Source: Haliscomenobacter sp. | GTDB taxonomy: Bacteria; Bacteroidota; Bacteroidia; Chitinophagales; Saprospiraceae | Direction: 5' to 3' | NCBI GenBank assembly: GCA_016713275.1 | Contig: JADJPL010000006.1 | Span: 248,001-312,000 of the forward strand | DNA length: 64,000 nt | In this document: positions 57,132 to 64,000 of the stretch, piece after piece | How the letters are laid out: each line of letters begins with the position of its first letter | Numbering within the stretch: position 1 is the first letter of the stretch | Notes under the pieces: generated by a model | Told to the model about the DNA's origin: nothing | Database searches by the model: none | What the model saw: only the letters and a program-made list of their open reading frames with translations | Translations under genes and position numbers: made by a program

Positions 57132-59669
57132 ATGATCCGTCAAGCAATTCTTGCTGTGTTATTGGTTGCGCTGGCTTTCCCCGTGTTTAGCCAGATCGAA
57201 AACCCCGTCCACTGGAAAACGGAGTGGAAGAAATTAAACGGAAATGAAGTCGAACTAGCTTTCATCGCCGACATAGATCCCGGCTGGTACATCTATTCCC
57301 AATACCTCGAAAGCGACGACGGCCCAATCCGGACGTCCTTCCACTACGAAAACGGGTCCCATTTTCAACTTGTTGGAAAGTGCACGGAAGAGGGAAAGCG
57401 CAAAGAAGGGTTTGATGAAATCTTCAATATGGATGTCATCAAGTTTAGTGGGAAAACCATTTTCCGGCAACGGGTGAAAGTCCTCAACCCCAAAGCGGCG
57501 ATTAAGGGGTACCTGGAATTTATGACGTGCGACAACGATCAGTGCCTGCCGCCAACCGAAGTGGACTTTAATTTTGACGTGAGCGGAGCGGGAACTGCTG
57601 CCGCCGTGCCCGCCGGGGAGGAGAAGACCACCTTGCCGGCGCAAACGGGAGAAACGCCTTTGTTACAGGCGGATCCGGAAGCTTCCCAATCAGGGATATT
57701 GGATCCGGTAAAATGGACGGCGTCGGTCCGCCAAATCGCGGGGCCGAAATACGTGCTCACCCTGACGGCCAGTATGGAGCCCGGTTGGACCATTTATTCC
57801 CAGTTTACGGAGCCCAACGCCCCCCTCCCAACAGAGTTCTTTTTCGATAAATCCGAAGGGTTCCAGCGGGTGGGTCAGGTAATAGAGACAGGAAAGAAAA
57901 AGGAAGCTCCTGATCCGCTTTTTGGCGGCGTTCTGGTTAAAAAATTTGCGTCCAGTCCGGTGACGTTCACCCAGGAAGTCGAAGTGTCCGATCCCCGGGC
58001 GCCGATTACGGGCTTTGTCAGTTTTATGACCTGTAACGACAAACAGTGCATCCCCGTCCCCGAAATGCCGTTCCGCTTCCTTCCGGAAACCTTGGAGGCA
58101 TTTACCGGAGCGGACGCTTCCCAGGCGGGCGGGGGCCTCAACGCGCCCGGCCAAACCGACGAAGCGCTGAATACCCTGTACGGCGGAATGGCGGCGCCCG
58201 ACCTGGGCAACCCGGAAGGCGCGTGCTCGGAGGAAGAGGTCAGTATTCAAAGCAATACCGGGTTAGGGAAAATCTTTATCCTGGGCTTTTTAGGCGGCCT
58301 TCTGGCCCTCCTTACTCCTTGCGTATTTCCGATGATCCCGCTGACGGTCAGCTTTTTTACCAAAAGCAGCACTACCCGTAAAAAAGGGATTACCCAGGCT
58401 TCCCTCTATGGGTTTTTCATCTTGCTCGTATACCTGTTGCTCAGCATTCCTTTCCACCTCATGGATTCCATTAACCCGGACATCCTGAACGACATTTCGA
58501 CCAACATTTGGCTCAATATCCTGTTTTTCGCGATCTTCCTCGTCTTTGCGTTCTCTTTCTTTGGGTATTACGAACTGACCCTGCCGAGTAGCTGGACCAA
58601 CCGGGCGGCTTCTGCCGAAGGGGTAGGCGGGGTGATCGGCATCTTTTTCATGGCTATTACGCTGGCGTTGGTTTCGTTTTCCTGCACTGGCCCTATTCTG
58701 GGATCTTTGCTGGCAGGAGCGCTGACGTCCGACGGCGGGGCATGGCAGCTCACTACGGGCATGGCGGGTTTTGGCCTGGCCTTGGCTTTGCCATTCGCTT
58801 TATTTGCCGCGTTCCCCGGAATGATGAAAAGCCTGCCTAAATCCGGCGGATGGCTGAACACCGTTAAGGTCGTTCTCGGTTTTCTGGAGCTCGCCCTGGC
58901 GTTGAAATTCCTGTCCAACGCCGATCTCGTGAAACATTGGGAAATCCTGACCATCGAGCCGTTCCTGGCCTTGTGGCTCCTCACCTTCCTTGGTCTGGCG
59001 TTGTACCTGTTCGGCGTTATCCGCTTCCCGCACGATAGCCCCGGCAAACGCCCGATGGCGCAGATTCTTTTAGGGCTTGTTTCCCTTGCATTTAGCCTTT
59101 ACCTGGCTACCGGTTTTCTTCCCGATCCGGCCAGGGGCAGTTACCGCTCTTTGAAACTTCTGAGCGGGCTAGCGCCCCCCGTGTGCTACAGTTGGTTCAA
59201 TCCTTGCGATTGCCCTCAGAACCTGAGCTGCTTCAAAGACCTGCAAGAGGGGATGGCCTATGCTCAAAAGATGAACAAGCCGGTGATGCTGGACTTCACC
59301 GGGCACGCCTGCGTCAACTGCCGCAAGATGGAGGAGCATGTCTGGCCGGAAAGCCCCGTGTATTCCCAGCTAAAGGATGACTACGTCCTGATTTCCCTTT
59401 ATGTCGACGATAAGCGGGAATTGCCGCAAGACCAGCGGCTGGAGGTGGAAACGGTGACCGGCGGCGTCCGGAAGTTACGAACCGTAGGGCAAAAATGGTC
59501 GCACTTCCAGACGACCTATTTCAAAACGAACTCGCAGCCCTTTTACGTTCTGCTTGCACCCGACGGGCGTCTGCTCAACAACCCCGTTGGATATACCCCG
59601 GATGTGCAGGAGTATGCCGACTTCCTGAAATGCGGAAAAGATGCATTCTCTCAATTGGCGGAAAAATAG
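57132..59669 (+). CDS. DsbD-like thiol:disulfide interchange protein with duplicated N-terminal domain
   Basis: Inner-membrane reductant conduit of 845 residues. A signal peptide (MIRQAILAVLLVALAFPVFS) precedes two tandem DsbD-alpha-like domains (about 25-155 and 185-320), each with a C(D/N)(N/D)xQC motif (MTCDNDQCLPP, MTCNDKQCIPV). Eight membrane helices follow, with the redox Cys in LLTPCVFPMIP and LVSFSCTGPILGS. A C-terminal thioredoxin domain carries HACVNCRKME. The duplicated N-terminal domain is usual in Bacteroidota members. Its TAG stop abuts palindromic element 2. Confidence 0.93.
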   Translation: MIRQAILAVLLVALAFPVFSQIENPVHWKTEWKKLNGNEVELAFIADIDPGWYIYSQYLESDDGPIRTSFHYENGSHFQLVGKCTEEGKRKEGFDEIFNMDVIKFSGKTIFRQRVKVLNPKAAIKGYLEFMTCDNDQCLPPTEVDFNFDVSGAGTAAAVPAGEEKTTLPAQTGETPLLQADPEASQSGILDPVKWTASVRQIAGPKYVLTLTASMEPGWTIYSQFTEPNAPLPTEFFFDKSEGFQRVGQVIETGKKKEAPDPLFGGVLVKKFASSPVTFTQEVEVSDPRAPITGFVSFMTCNDKQCIPVPEMPFRFLPETLEAFTGADASQAGGGLNAPGQTDEALNTLYGGMAAPDLGNPEGACSEEEVSIQSNTGLGKIFILGFLGGLLALLTPCVFPMIPLTVSFFTKSSTTRKKGITQASLYGFFILLVYLLLSIPFHLMDSINPDILNDISTNIWLNILFFAIFLVFAFSFFGYYELTLPSSWTNRAASAEGVGGVIGIFFMAITLALVSFSCTGPILGSLLAGALTSDGGAWQLTTGMAGFGLALALPFALFAAFPGMMKSLPKSGGWLNTVKVVLGFLELALALKFLSNADLVKHWEILTIEPFLALWLLTFLGLALYLFGVIRFPHDSPGKRPMAQILLGLVSLAFSLYLATGFLPDPARGSYRSLKLLSGLAPPVCYSWFNPCDCPQNLSCFKDLQEGMAYAQKMNKPVMLDFTGHACVNCRKMEEHVWPESPVYSQLKDDYVLISLYVDDKRELPQDQRLEVETVTGGVRKLRTVGQKWSHFQTTYFKTNSQPFYVLLAPDGRLLNNPVGYTPDVQEYADFLKCGKDAFSQLAEK

Positions 59670-59672
59670 GCT

Positions 59673-59823
59673 TGGAGCTGTTTAAAAAGACCACGCTTTG
59701 CCTTCGGCATGAAATTTTTTTTTTTTTCAATTTCAACAAAAAATTGCAAAGCAATTTTTTGTTGAAAGAAAAAAAAAAATTTTTTGCTGCCTTGGGCAAA
59801 AACCGTCTTTTGAGACAGTCCCA
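59673..59823. mobile_element. Palindromic element 2, copy 3
   Basis: GGAGCTGTTTAAAAAGACC at the left and GTCTTTTGAGACAGTCC at the right surround an AT-rich inverted centre with T13 and A12 tracts. It lies between the convergent dsbD-like and biotin-carrier genes. Confidence 0.8.
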
Positions 59824-59840
59824 AGTCTGGTAAACTGGGC

Positions 59841-60325
59841 CTAATCCATTTCAGCAGGAGCTGATTTTTATCGACGGGGGCGGCCTTTGTCGACAAAATC
59901 CGCTTCACGACCCCATCGCCAGGGGATTTTAGCACGTTCTCCATTTTCATGGCTTCTAGAATGAGCAGTGATTGCCCTTTCTCTACCGTGTCCCCCTCCT
60001 TAACGCTGATTTCCAGCACCAGGCCGGGCATAGGCGCTTTGATTTCCTTGATCTTGGTGATCGTATGCTTGGCCAGGCCCAGGCGATCCACCAACTGATC
60101 GTAGGCATCGGCCAGGACGACCTGATAGACGCCGCCGTTGATGACGAATTCGAAGGACTTGTTGTGGTAATCCGCTCGAAGGAGCTTGGCGTTAAACCGC
60201 TTTCCGTTCAGGAGAACGTGGAAGGTGTCCGGGCCGGAAGGGAGAAAATCCAGGCTATCTCCATCGACCTCAAAGTTTTGTTGGCCATTAACCGTAATGC
60301 GGTAAATTTCGTGCACTTGGGCCAT
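59841..60325 (-). CDS. Biotin carboxyl carrier protein (one -1 indel at the stop)
   Basis: Biotinyl domain subunit of an acyl-CoA carboxylase, about 161 residues. The biotinylation motif EAMKMENVL near residue 125 and the PMPG region 35 residues upstream are diagnostic. The first 80 residues form an N-terminal beta domain seen in Bacteroidota carriers. As read, the frame passes the expected end and runs through element 2 to 59651, adding 63 repeat-derived residues. One more G at 59846-59847 gives LLLKWD then TAG at 59841, which I consider the true end. Partner carboxylase genes are not in the window. Confidence 0.85.
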
Positions 60326-60404
60326 ATTTGTTTGGGTATTGGTTTGCTATTTGGAGGCAATCCAGCCTGGATGGAAACCGTAGGAGGAAGGGCTGTTGTT
60401 GAAG

Positions 60405-60782
60405 TTAGCTTTTTCCAACGCGGATCATGAAGGCTGTTTCAAAAATAGTGAAAATCAGGTAGATCCCAAAGAAAGGTAGGGCGAATAAGTTGCTCGCCGG
60501 GTGGGCCCAGTGGCTATATGCGGCGATCAGGACGAAGGAAAACAGCATTTTGAGGATGGTCATGCCCAAGACGAGGTTGATGAAATGCGTTTTCTTCGGG
60601 CTTTTAGCTGTCCGTTTGGCGGCAACATAAAGGACCAGGCTGAAGCCAATAAAAAAACACAGGGCGATCCAGGCCAGAGGAATTCCCGCATGCAGGGCTG
60701 GGATCGCATACAAAGCAAGGATTCCGGCTGTCGCCAGGCCCATTGCCCAGGCCAATTGGCTGAAAAACGTTCTGGAATCCAT
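60405..60782 (-). CDS. AtpI-like small membrane protein
   Basis: A 125-residue protein with four hydrophobic helices (AWAMGLATAGILALYAIPAL, AWIALCFFIGFSLVLYVA, ILKMLFSFVLIAAYSH and FFGIYLIFTIFETAFMI). In Bacteroidota, a protein of this type sits between atpZ and atpB and is thought to help ATP synthase c-ring assembly or ion supply. Here it follows atpZ by 13 bp, but no atpB follows. The identity rests on position and topology only. Confidence 0.65.
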   Translation of the reverse strand: MDSRTFFSQLAWAMGLATAGILALYAIPALHAGIPLAWIALCFFIGFSLVLYVAAKRTAKSPKKTHFINLVLGMTILKMLFSFVLIAAYSHWAHPASNLFALPFFGIYLIFTIFETAFMIRVGKS

Positions 60783-60795
60783 AAGCGGGCGGCAC

Positions 60796-61035
60796 TTAGC
60801 TGGGCGGTTTTTTCCCGATAAAATCTTTTAACGAAAAATATAGCGCGGCAAACACGGAGAGGAGCGAAAGGCAGAGGGTGAAAACAGGTTTGGGAAGCTG
60901 AAAATAACGATCCAGCCACTTGCCCAGCAGGGCGCCGGCCAGAATGATAAACCCAATTTGAAAAGCCAGGCCGGAGTATTTCGCCAGGTCGCGCATCCGG
61001 TCCGGAACTCGTTTAGCGGGTTCAGGCTTTGGCAC
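60796..61035 (-). CDS. AtpZ/AtpI family protein
   Basis: Small two-helix membrane protein associated with F-type ATP synthase. LAKYSGLAFQIGFIILAGALLGKWLDRY is the AtpZ signature region, followed by a second helix (FTLCLSLLSVFAALYFSL). I place the start at the GTG 61035, overlapping the bactofilin stop by 14 bp, giving 79 residues. The ATG at 60996 is the alternative, and the longer frame to 61149 is an artefact of overlap. Confidence 0.8.
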   Translation of the reverse strand: MPKPEPAKRVPDRMRDLAKYSGLAFQIGFIILAGALLGKWLDRYFQLPKPVFTLCLSLLSVFAALYFSLKDFIGKKPPS

Positions 61036-61492
61036 TTTCTGGCGCCGTTTGCCCCATGCCTCCGTCCTTTGCCGCTTTGGCGGGTCCTGCCGATGTTGCC
61101 GGGGCGGAATGCTGACCTCCCATCGTGCAGTTGACGTTAAAGACTGCACCGGATTGGATAACGAGCTTCCCCGTGGTGACGTCGCCGGAAACCTGGGCGC
61201 TGTCCCGGATATTCAGCAACTCTTTTACAAAAAGGGCGCCATCCATTTTTCCTTCAATCACGGCGTTGACGCAGCGCATCTCGCCTTCGATTTGGCCCGA
61301 AGGGCCAATCACCACTTTGGCGTCGCAAAAGAGCTTGCCTTTGATCTTGCCTTCAATTCGGATATCTTTTTCCGAACGGACAGTGCCTTCAATGGTCGTA
61401 CCTGCGACCAGGCTGTTAAAGGAGTTCCCTACTCCTGCTCCGGCAGCCGGAGTGCCTCCCTTTGGCGATTCGGTTTTGTTGGTGCCAAACAT
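61022..61492 (-). CDS. Bactofilin (polymer-forming cytoskeletal protein)
   Basis: A 156-residue bactofilin forming nucleotide-independent filaments involved in cell shape or envelope organisation. A disordered N-terminus (TESPKGGTPAAGAG) precedes the beta-helical core from about residue 27, with regular I-x-G-x(I/V) turns (TTIEGTVRSEKDIRIEG, GQIEGEMRCVNAVIEG). An Ala/Pro-rich tail follows. It heads a minus-strand unit with atpZ and the AtpI-like gene, a common Bacteroidota order. Confidence 0.93.
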   Translation of the reverse strand: MFGTNKTESPKGGTPAAGAGVGNSFNSLVAGTTIEGTVRSEKDIRIEGKIKGKLFCDAKVVIGPSGQIEGEMRCVNAVIEGKMDGALFVKELLNIRDSAQVSGDVTTGKLVIQSGAVFNVNCTMGGQHSAPATSAGPAKAAKDGGMGQTAPESAKA

Positions 61493-61604
61493 ACGTTGGT
61501 GAGCTTTAAAGTTTTCCTGTCCCCAAGATAATTAAATCCAGGCAGATCGGAAAAAAATGTAGTATTCTCTTGACTTGAACAAGCCCGCGAGGGGCATAAA
61601 CCTA

Positions 61605-62660
61605 TTAGAAATCAGGGCAATAAACGCCCCTGTTTACTTTTCCGCAGATTTTGTATACCATCCCAAATTCAAAAGACCCCTGCGAATTAGTGGCCGGTTT
61701 GAGCTGGGACGTGTTGACGTCGTAACTGAAACCAAGACTGAATTGGTTGAAATCGAACCGGGTAGAAAGGATGAGGGCATCCTGCAGCACCCCGGCGTCG
61801 AGTTTATTGGCGATCCGGGTCCATAAGCCGATCTGGAAAGCCTGGCTGGCTGCTTCGCGCCCTTCGCCCAGATTAAACCGAAGGCTGGCGCCGGCGTTGA
61901 CCTGCATCAGCGGCCCCTGGCGCATCAGAATAGCCCCTGGAAGGATGCCTACTTTGCTGGTCATAGGGAATTCGCCGCCGGCGTGGAGCGTCAGGCGCGT
62001 AAAGATCAAATCTTCGCTTTCCGAGTCGAACGACAGGTTTGCCCTGCTCAGGTGATGGAATGCGCCGCCAAGGTAAAAGTTGGCGTTGTCGTCAAAAACC
62101 ATAAACCAAAGCAACCCGGCAGCCAGGTCGGCGAAAATGAAGTTGTCGCGGTCGAAACGGCCCTCCTGTGGGTCGCGGGTGGGGTCAAATCCCCCTTCGC
62201 CGTCGTGTTGCGTACCCCAACGGAGGTTTAAGAAATCAATGCTTCGCTGGGCTGCGCCGGCTTCAGCGCCTACCACGAGGTAATTGGCTTTGTCCCGGTA
62301 GCCACCCATGCGTTTGCTATACGAAAACGACGCTTTCCCCGTCAGGGTAGAGAAGTTGGCTTCGCCGGCACGATCTCCCCAGAACGTTCCGCCAATGCCG
62401 AAATAATCATACCGCCCTACCGGAACGCGCTGATCATAAGAGACGGAATAGGTACGGAAGGCATTCGAACGCAACACGCTGGCCCATTGGTTGCGGTAGT
62501 TCGCCACCAGGCGGGTGTTGCAGTTCATGACGCCCGTCATCGCCGGGTTGAGGTTGAGGGGCGACATATAAAACTGAGAAAAATGGATGTCCTGGGCTTG
62601 GATAGAAGCCGAAACCAGGACAAAGAAAAGAAGACCGGTCAGGAATTGGGATTTTTTCAT
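61605..62660 (-). CDS. PorP/SprF family type IX secretion outer membrane protein
   Basis: A 351-residue outer-membrane beta-barrel. A signal peptide (MKKSQFLTGLLFFVLVSASIQAQ) is followed by the family start DIHFSQFYMSPLNLNPAMTG and NYRNQW. SprF-type partners anchor or export specific type-B CTD proteins such as SprB, and two such proteins are encoded at 40-46 kb in this window. The usual C-terminal strand is present (FEFGMVYKI). Confidence 0.94.
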   Translation of the reverse strand: MKKSQFLTGLLFFVLVSASIQAQDIHFSQFYMSPLNLNPAMTGVMNCNTRLVANYRNQWASVLRSNAFRTYSVSYDQRVPVGRYDYFGIGGTFWGDRAGEANFSTLTGKASFSYSKRMGGYRDKANYLVVGAEAGAAQRSIDFLNLRWGTQHDGEGGFDPTRDPQEGRFDRDNFIFADLAAGLLWFMVFDDNANFYLGGAFHHLSRANLSFDSESEDLIFTRLTLHAGGEFPMTSKVGILPGAILMRQGPLMQVNAGASLRFNLGEGREAASQAFQIGLWTRIANKLDAGVLQDALILSTRFDFNQFSLGFSYDVNTSQLKPATNSQGSFEFGMVYKICGKVNRGVYCPDF

Positions 62661-62778
62661 AAGATGAACTTTGCAGGCGGATTTGGCAATGTTAGCTGTA
62701 TGATTTCAAGGTTATTTCAAACACAAGTATACGCAAACTCCCTCAAATCAAAGGAAGGGCAAGTGTTAAAGCATAGGC

Positions 62779-62818
62779 GCCGCTGAAAACCGGCATCACC
62801 AAAACGCCGGTAAGCGGC
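62779..62818. repeat. Stem-loop in the gap between PorP/SprF and the protease
   Basis: GCCGCT and ACCGGC pair with GCCGGT and AGCGGC across a 14-base loop. The remaining gap (62661-63033) shows no credible gene. A weak minus frame at 62796-63041 lacks any recognisable feature. Confidence 0.5.
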
Positions 62819-63033
62819 ATAATATTGCAGGTGAAATGCCGGTTCCGCTTCTTTGCAGAGGCGCTCTTCGACCATACCCGAACTGAAAATAGCCGTTCAG
62901 GGCCTTGTCTGGTTTATTCCCTAAAAACCTCAAAAAAGTGGGCTTATTGCCTTCACGGAAAGAAAAAATTGCCGGGTTTTTCCCGGGGCTTGTCCCAAAC
63001 TTCACCCCGATCCTGGTATCCTTGCCAAAGGGG

Positions 63034-64000
63034 TTATCCATTCTCCTCGTGCTTCCAGATGGCTCCGAACTGTTCCACCAGGATATTGTCGTAGTAGTCC
63101 GCTTTTTCGAAAAGGTATTTAAACAGGTGCAGGCCCGTCTCCAGATTGAGGTAGCGGTCGTAAATAAGCAGCGAAAGAATGATGTCCTGGTCTTTTATAC
63201 TCAGGGAAAGCCCTTCCATGAGGTAGTTCTGCCGGAGCAAAAACTCGTACAGCGGTTTGATGTTTTCCTTGGGCACCATGCACAGGTACGCATCGCCGGT
63301 GATCAATCCGGTCTTTTCATAGTACGCGATGTTGATCTTGGCCGTGCCGTGCTGGACTTCCCAGTTATTCGGTCCTCTGCGCGATAACTCCACCTGATGG
63401 CCGGTTTGGCGAAGCATTTCTTCCACGGTTTTAGAAATTCCCACCGGCTCATAGAGCTCGACCTCGTCGGGGAGTACCACTTTGGCGCCGCAGTGGGGGC
63501 AATACTTGTCTTCGATAGTCGTCGCGGTAACCAGATTGGAACACGAATAGCAGCGCGTGCTGGTCTGACGTCCGGATTCGAGGAAGGCCCGGATCGCTTC
63601 CTGCAGGATTGGCGCCGGAAGCGAGAAGCCGATGTTGTTGCCGTCGCGCAGGATAAACGTGTTAATGCCTACGACTTCCCCTCCCAGATTCACTAAAGGC
63701 CCTCCGCTGTTGCCCGGATTAAGCGCGGCGTCGTGCTGAATGTACAGCACGTCGTTCATCTCGTGCCGGGTATTGGAAATGATTCCCTGCGTTGCGGTGT
63801 ATTTTAGCCCAAAAGGGTGGCCGATGGCAATGACCGGATCGCCTTCGTGAATGGATTCCGCCGTGGACAACTTGACTTCCGGCAATTCTGCCGTCGCCGG
63901 AGCTTCCAGCAACGCGATATCGTGTTTGGGATCGGTGAACACGACCCGGGCAAGCTGTTTGGGCAAATGCTTGCCGTGAACCACTACCTCCCGATTGTCG
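63034..64000 (-). CDS. S1C trypsin-like protease with zinc ribbon (5' end outside window)
   Basis: Partial protein, 322 residues visible, running off the right edge. It has a DegP/HtrA-type catalytic core, with the Asp in KHDIALLEAP and the Ser in GNSGGPLVN. The His would lie upstream of the edge. Instead of PDZ domains a zinc ribbon follows (CYSC and CPHC), then about 130 residues reading SKTVEEMLRQTGHQVEL and EEKADYYDNIL-like helices, resembling the YbjN/CesT type-III chaperone fold. No export signal can be judged. The combination suggests an intracellular or signalling protease. Confidence 0.85.
   Translation of the reverse strand, partial: DNREVVVHGKHLPKQLARVVFTDPKHDIALLEAPATAELPEVKLSTAESIHEGDPVIAIGHPFGLKYTATQGIISNTRHEMNDVLYIQHDAALNPGNSGGPLVNLGGEVVGINTFILRDGNNIGFSLPAPILQEAIRAFLESGRQTSTRCYSCSNLVTATTIEDKYCPHCGAKVVLPDEVELYEPVGISKTVEEMLRQTGHQVELSRRGPNNWEVQHGTAKINIAYYEKTGLITGDAYLCMVPKENIKPLYEFLLRQNYLMEGLSLSIKDQDIILSLLIYDRYLNLETGLHLFKYLFEKADYYDNILVEQFGAIWKHEENG

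Noticed and set aside
62796..63041. Possible small gene of 81 codons overlapping the protease stop
   Set aside because: No recognisable features, it spans a stem-loop, and it has no support beyond being open.
1..64000. tRNA or rRNA genes
   Set aside because: All intergenic gaps were read for cloverleaf or rRNA-like sequence and none was recognised. A covariance-model search would be needed to exclude small RNAs.

Overview
The window is chromosomal DNA from a member of the Bacteroidota, most likely a Saprospiria-like lineage. The evidence is two proteins with type IX secretion type-B C-terminal domains, a PorX response regulator, a PorP/SprF barrel, TAnnTTTG promoter boxes, a SprB-repeat adhesin and a Bacteroidota-type clade II nitrous oxide reductase locus. 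No rRNA, tRNA or CRISPR was found.

Layout. 1-9.9 kb: DEAD-box helicase, secreted M1 aminopeptidase, TPR protein, four-helix-bundle (IVS) protein and a kinase-M23-aminotransferase fusion. 10-14.7 kb: a minus-strand operon of secreted ADP-ribosylglycohydrolase, alpha/beta hydrolase and GH18-like hydrolase, facing a secreted sialidase. 15.3-27.8 kb: an N2O respiration region. It holds a copper-type TonB receptor with a small Cys-rich partner, ric/scdA, nosY, nosF, nosD, nosL, a nosB-like gene and lipoprotein nosZ on the minus strand. Facing them are an NsrR-like Rrf2 regulator, a lipoprotein cytochrome c and a heme-copper-oxidase-like membrane protein. 28-39.8 kb: cardiolipin synthase, YgiQ radical SAM, pentapeptide-repeat protein, adenylate cyclase, cyclic-diphosphoglycerate-synthetase-like GTP/ATPase, LMW phosphatase, thioredoxin-SPOR and hutI. 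40-50 kb: SprB adhesin, LamG T9SS protein, YbaB, TatC and PorX. 50-64 kb: HD hydrolase, MFS, class V aminotransferase, lipoprotein, DUF6427, purQ, DsbD, biotin carrier, AtpI/AtpZ-like proteins, bactofilin, PorP/SprF and a partial S1C protease.

The most unusual content lies between the genes. Several families of 7- or 9-bp tandem repeats (TAGAGGATG, TAGACGG, TAGACGT, TTAGGGN, TTAGTGG, CGCAACCTC) fill intergenic gaps. Many start exactly at a stop codon, the TAG of the first unit being the stop, and many are arranged head-to-head so that they would fold into long hairpins. Interleaved with them are at least five families of short palindromic non-coding elements. These are nested in one another, and two of the insertions have inverted termini and perfect 9-bp target duplications.

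A second pervasive feature is single-base indels at short homopolymers. About 14 are inferred, 12 of them deletions, and they split otherwise intact genes. This looks like uncorrected long-read error rather than gene decay. I therefore annotate those genes as single reading frames and give the position of each inferred indel.
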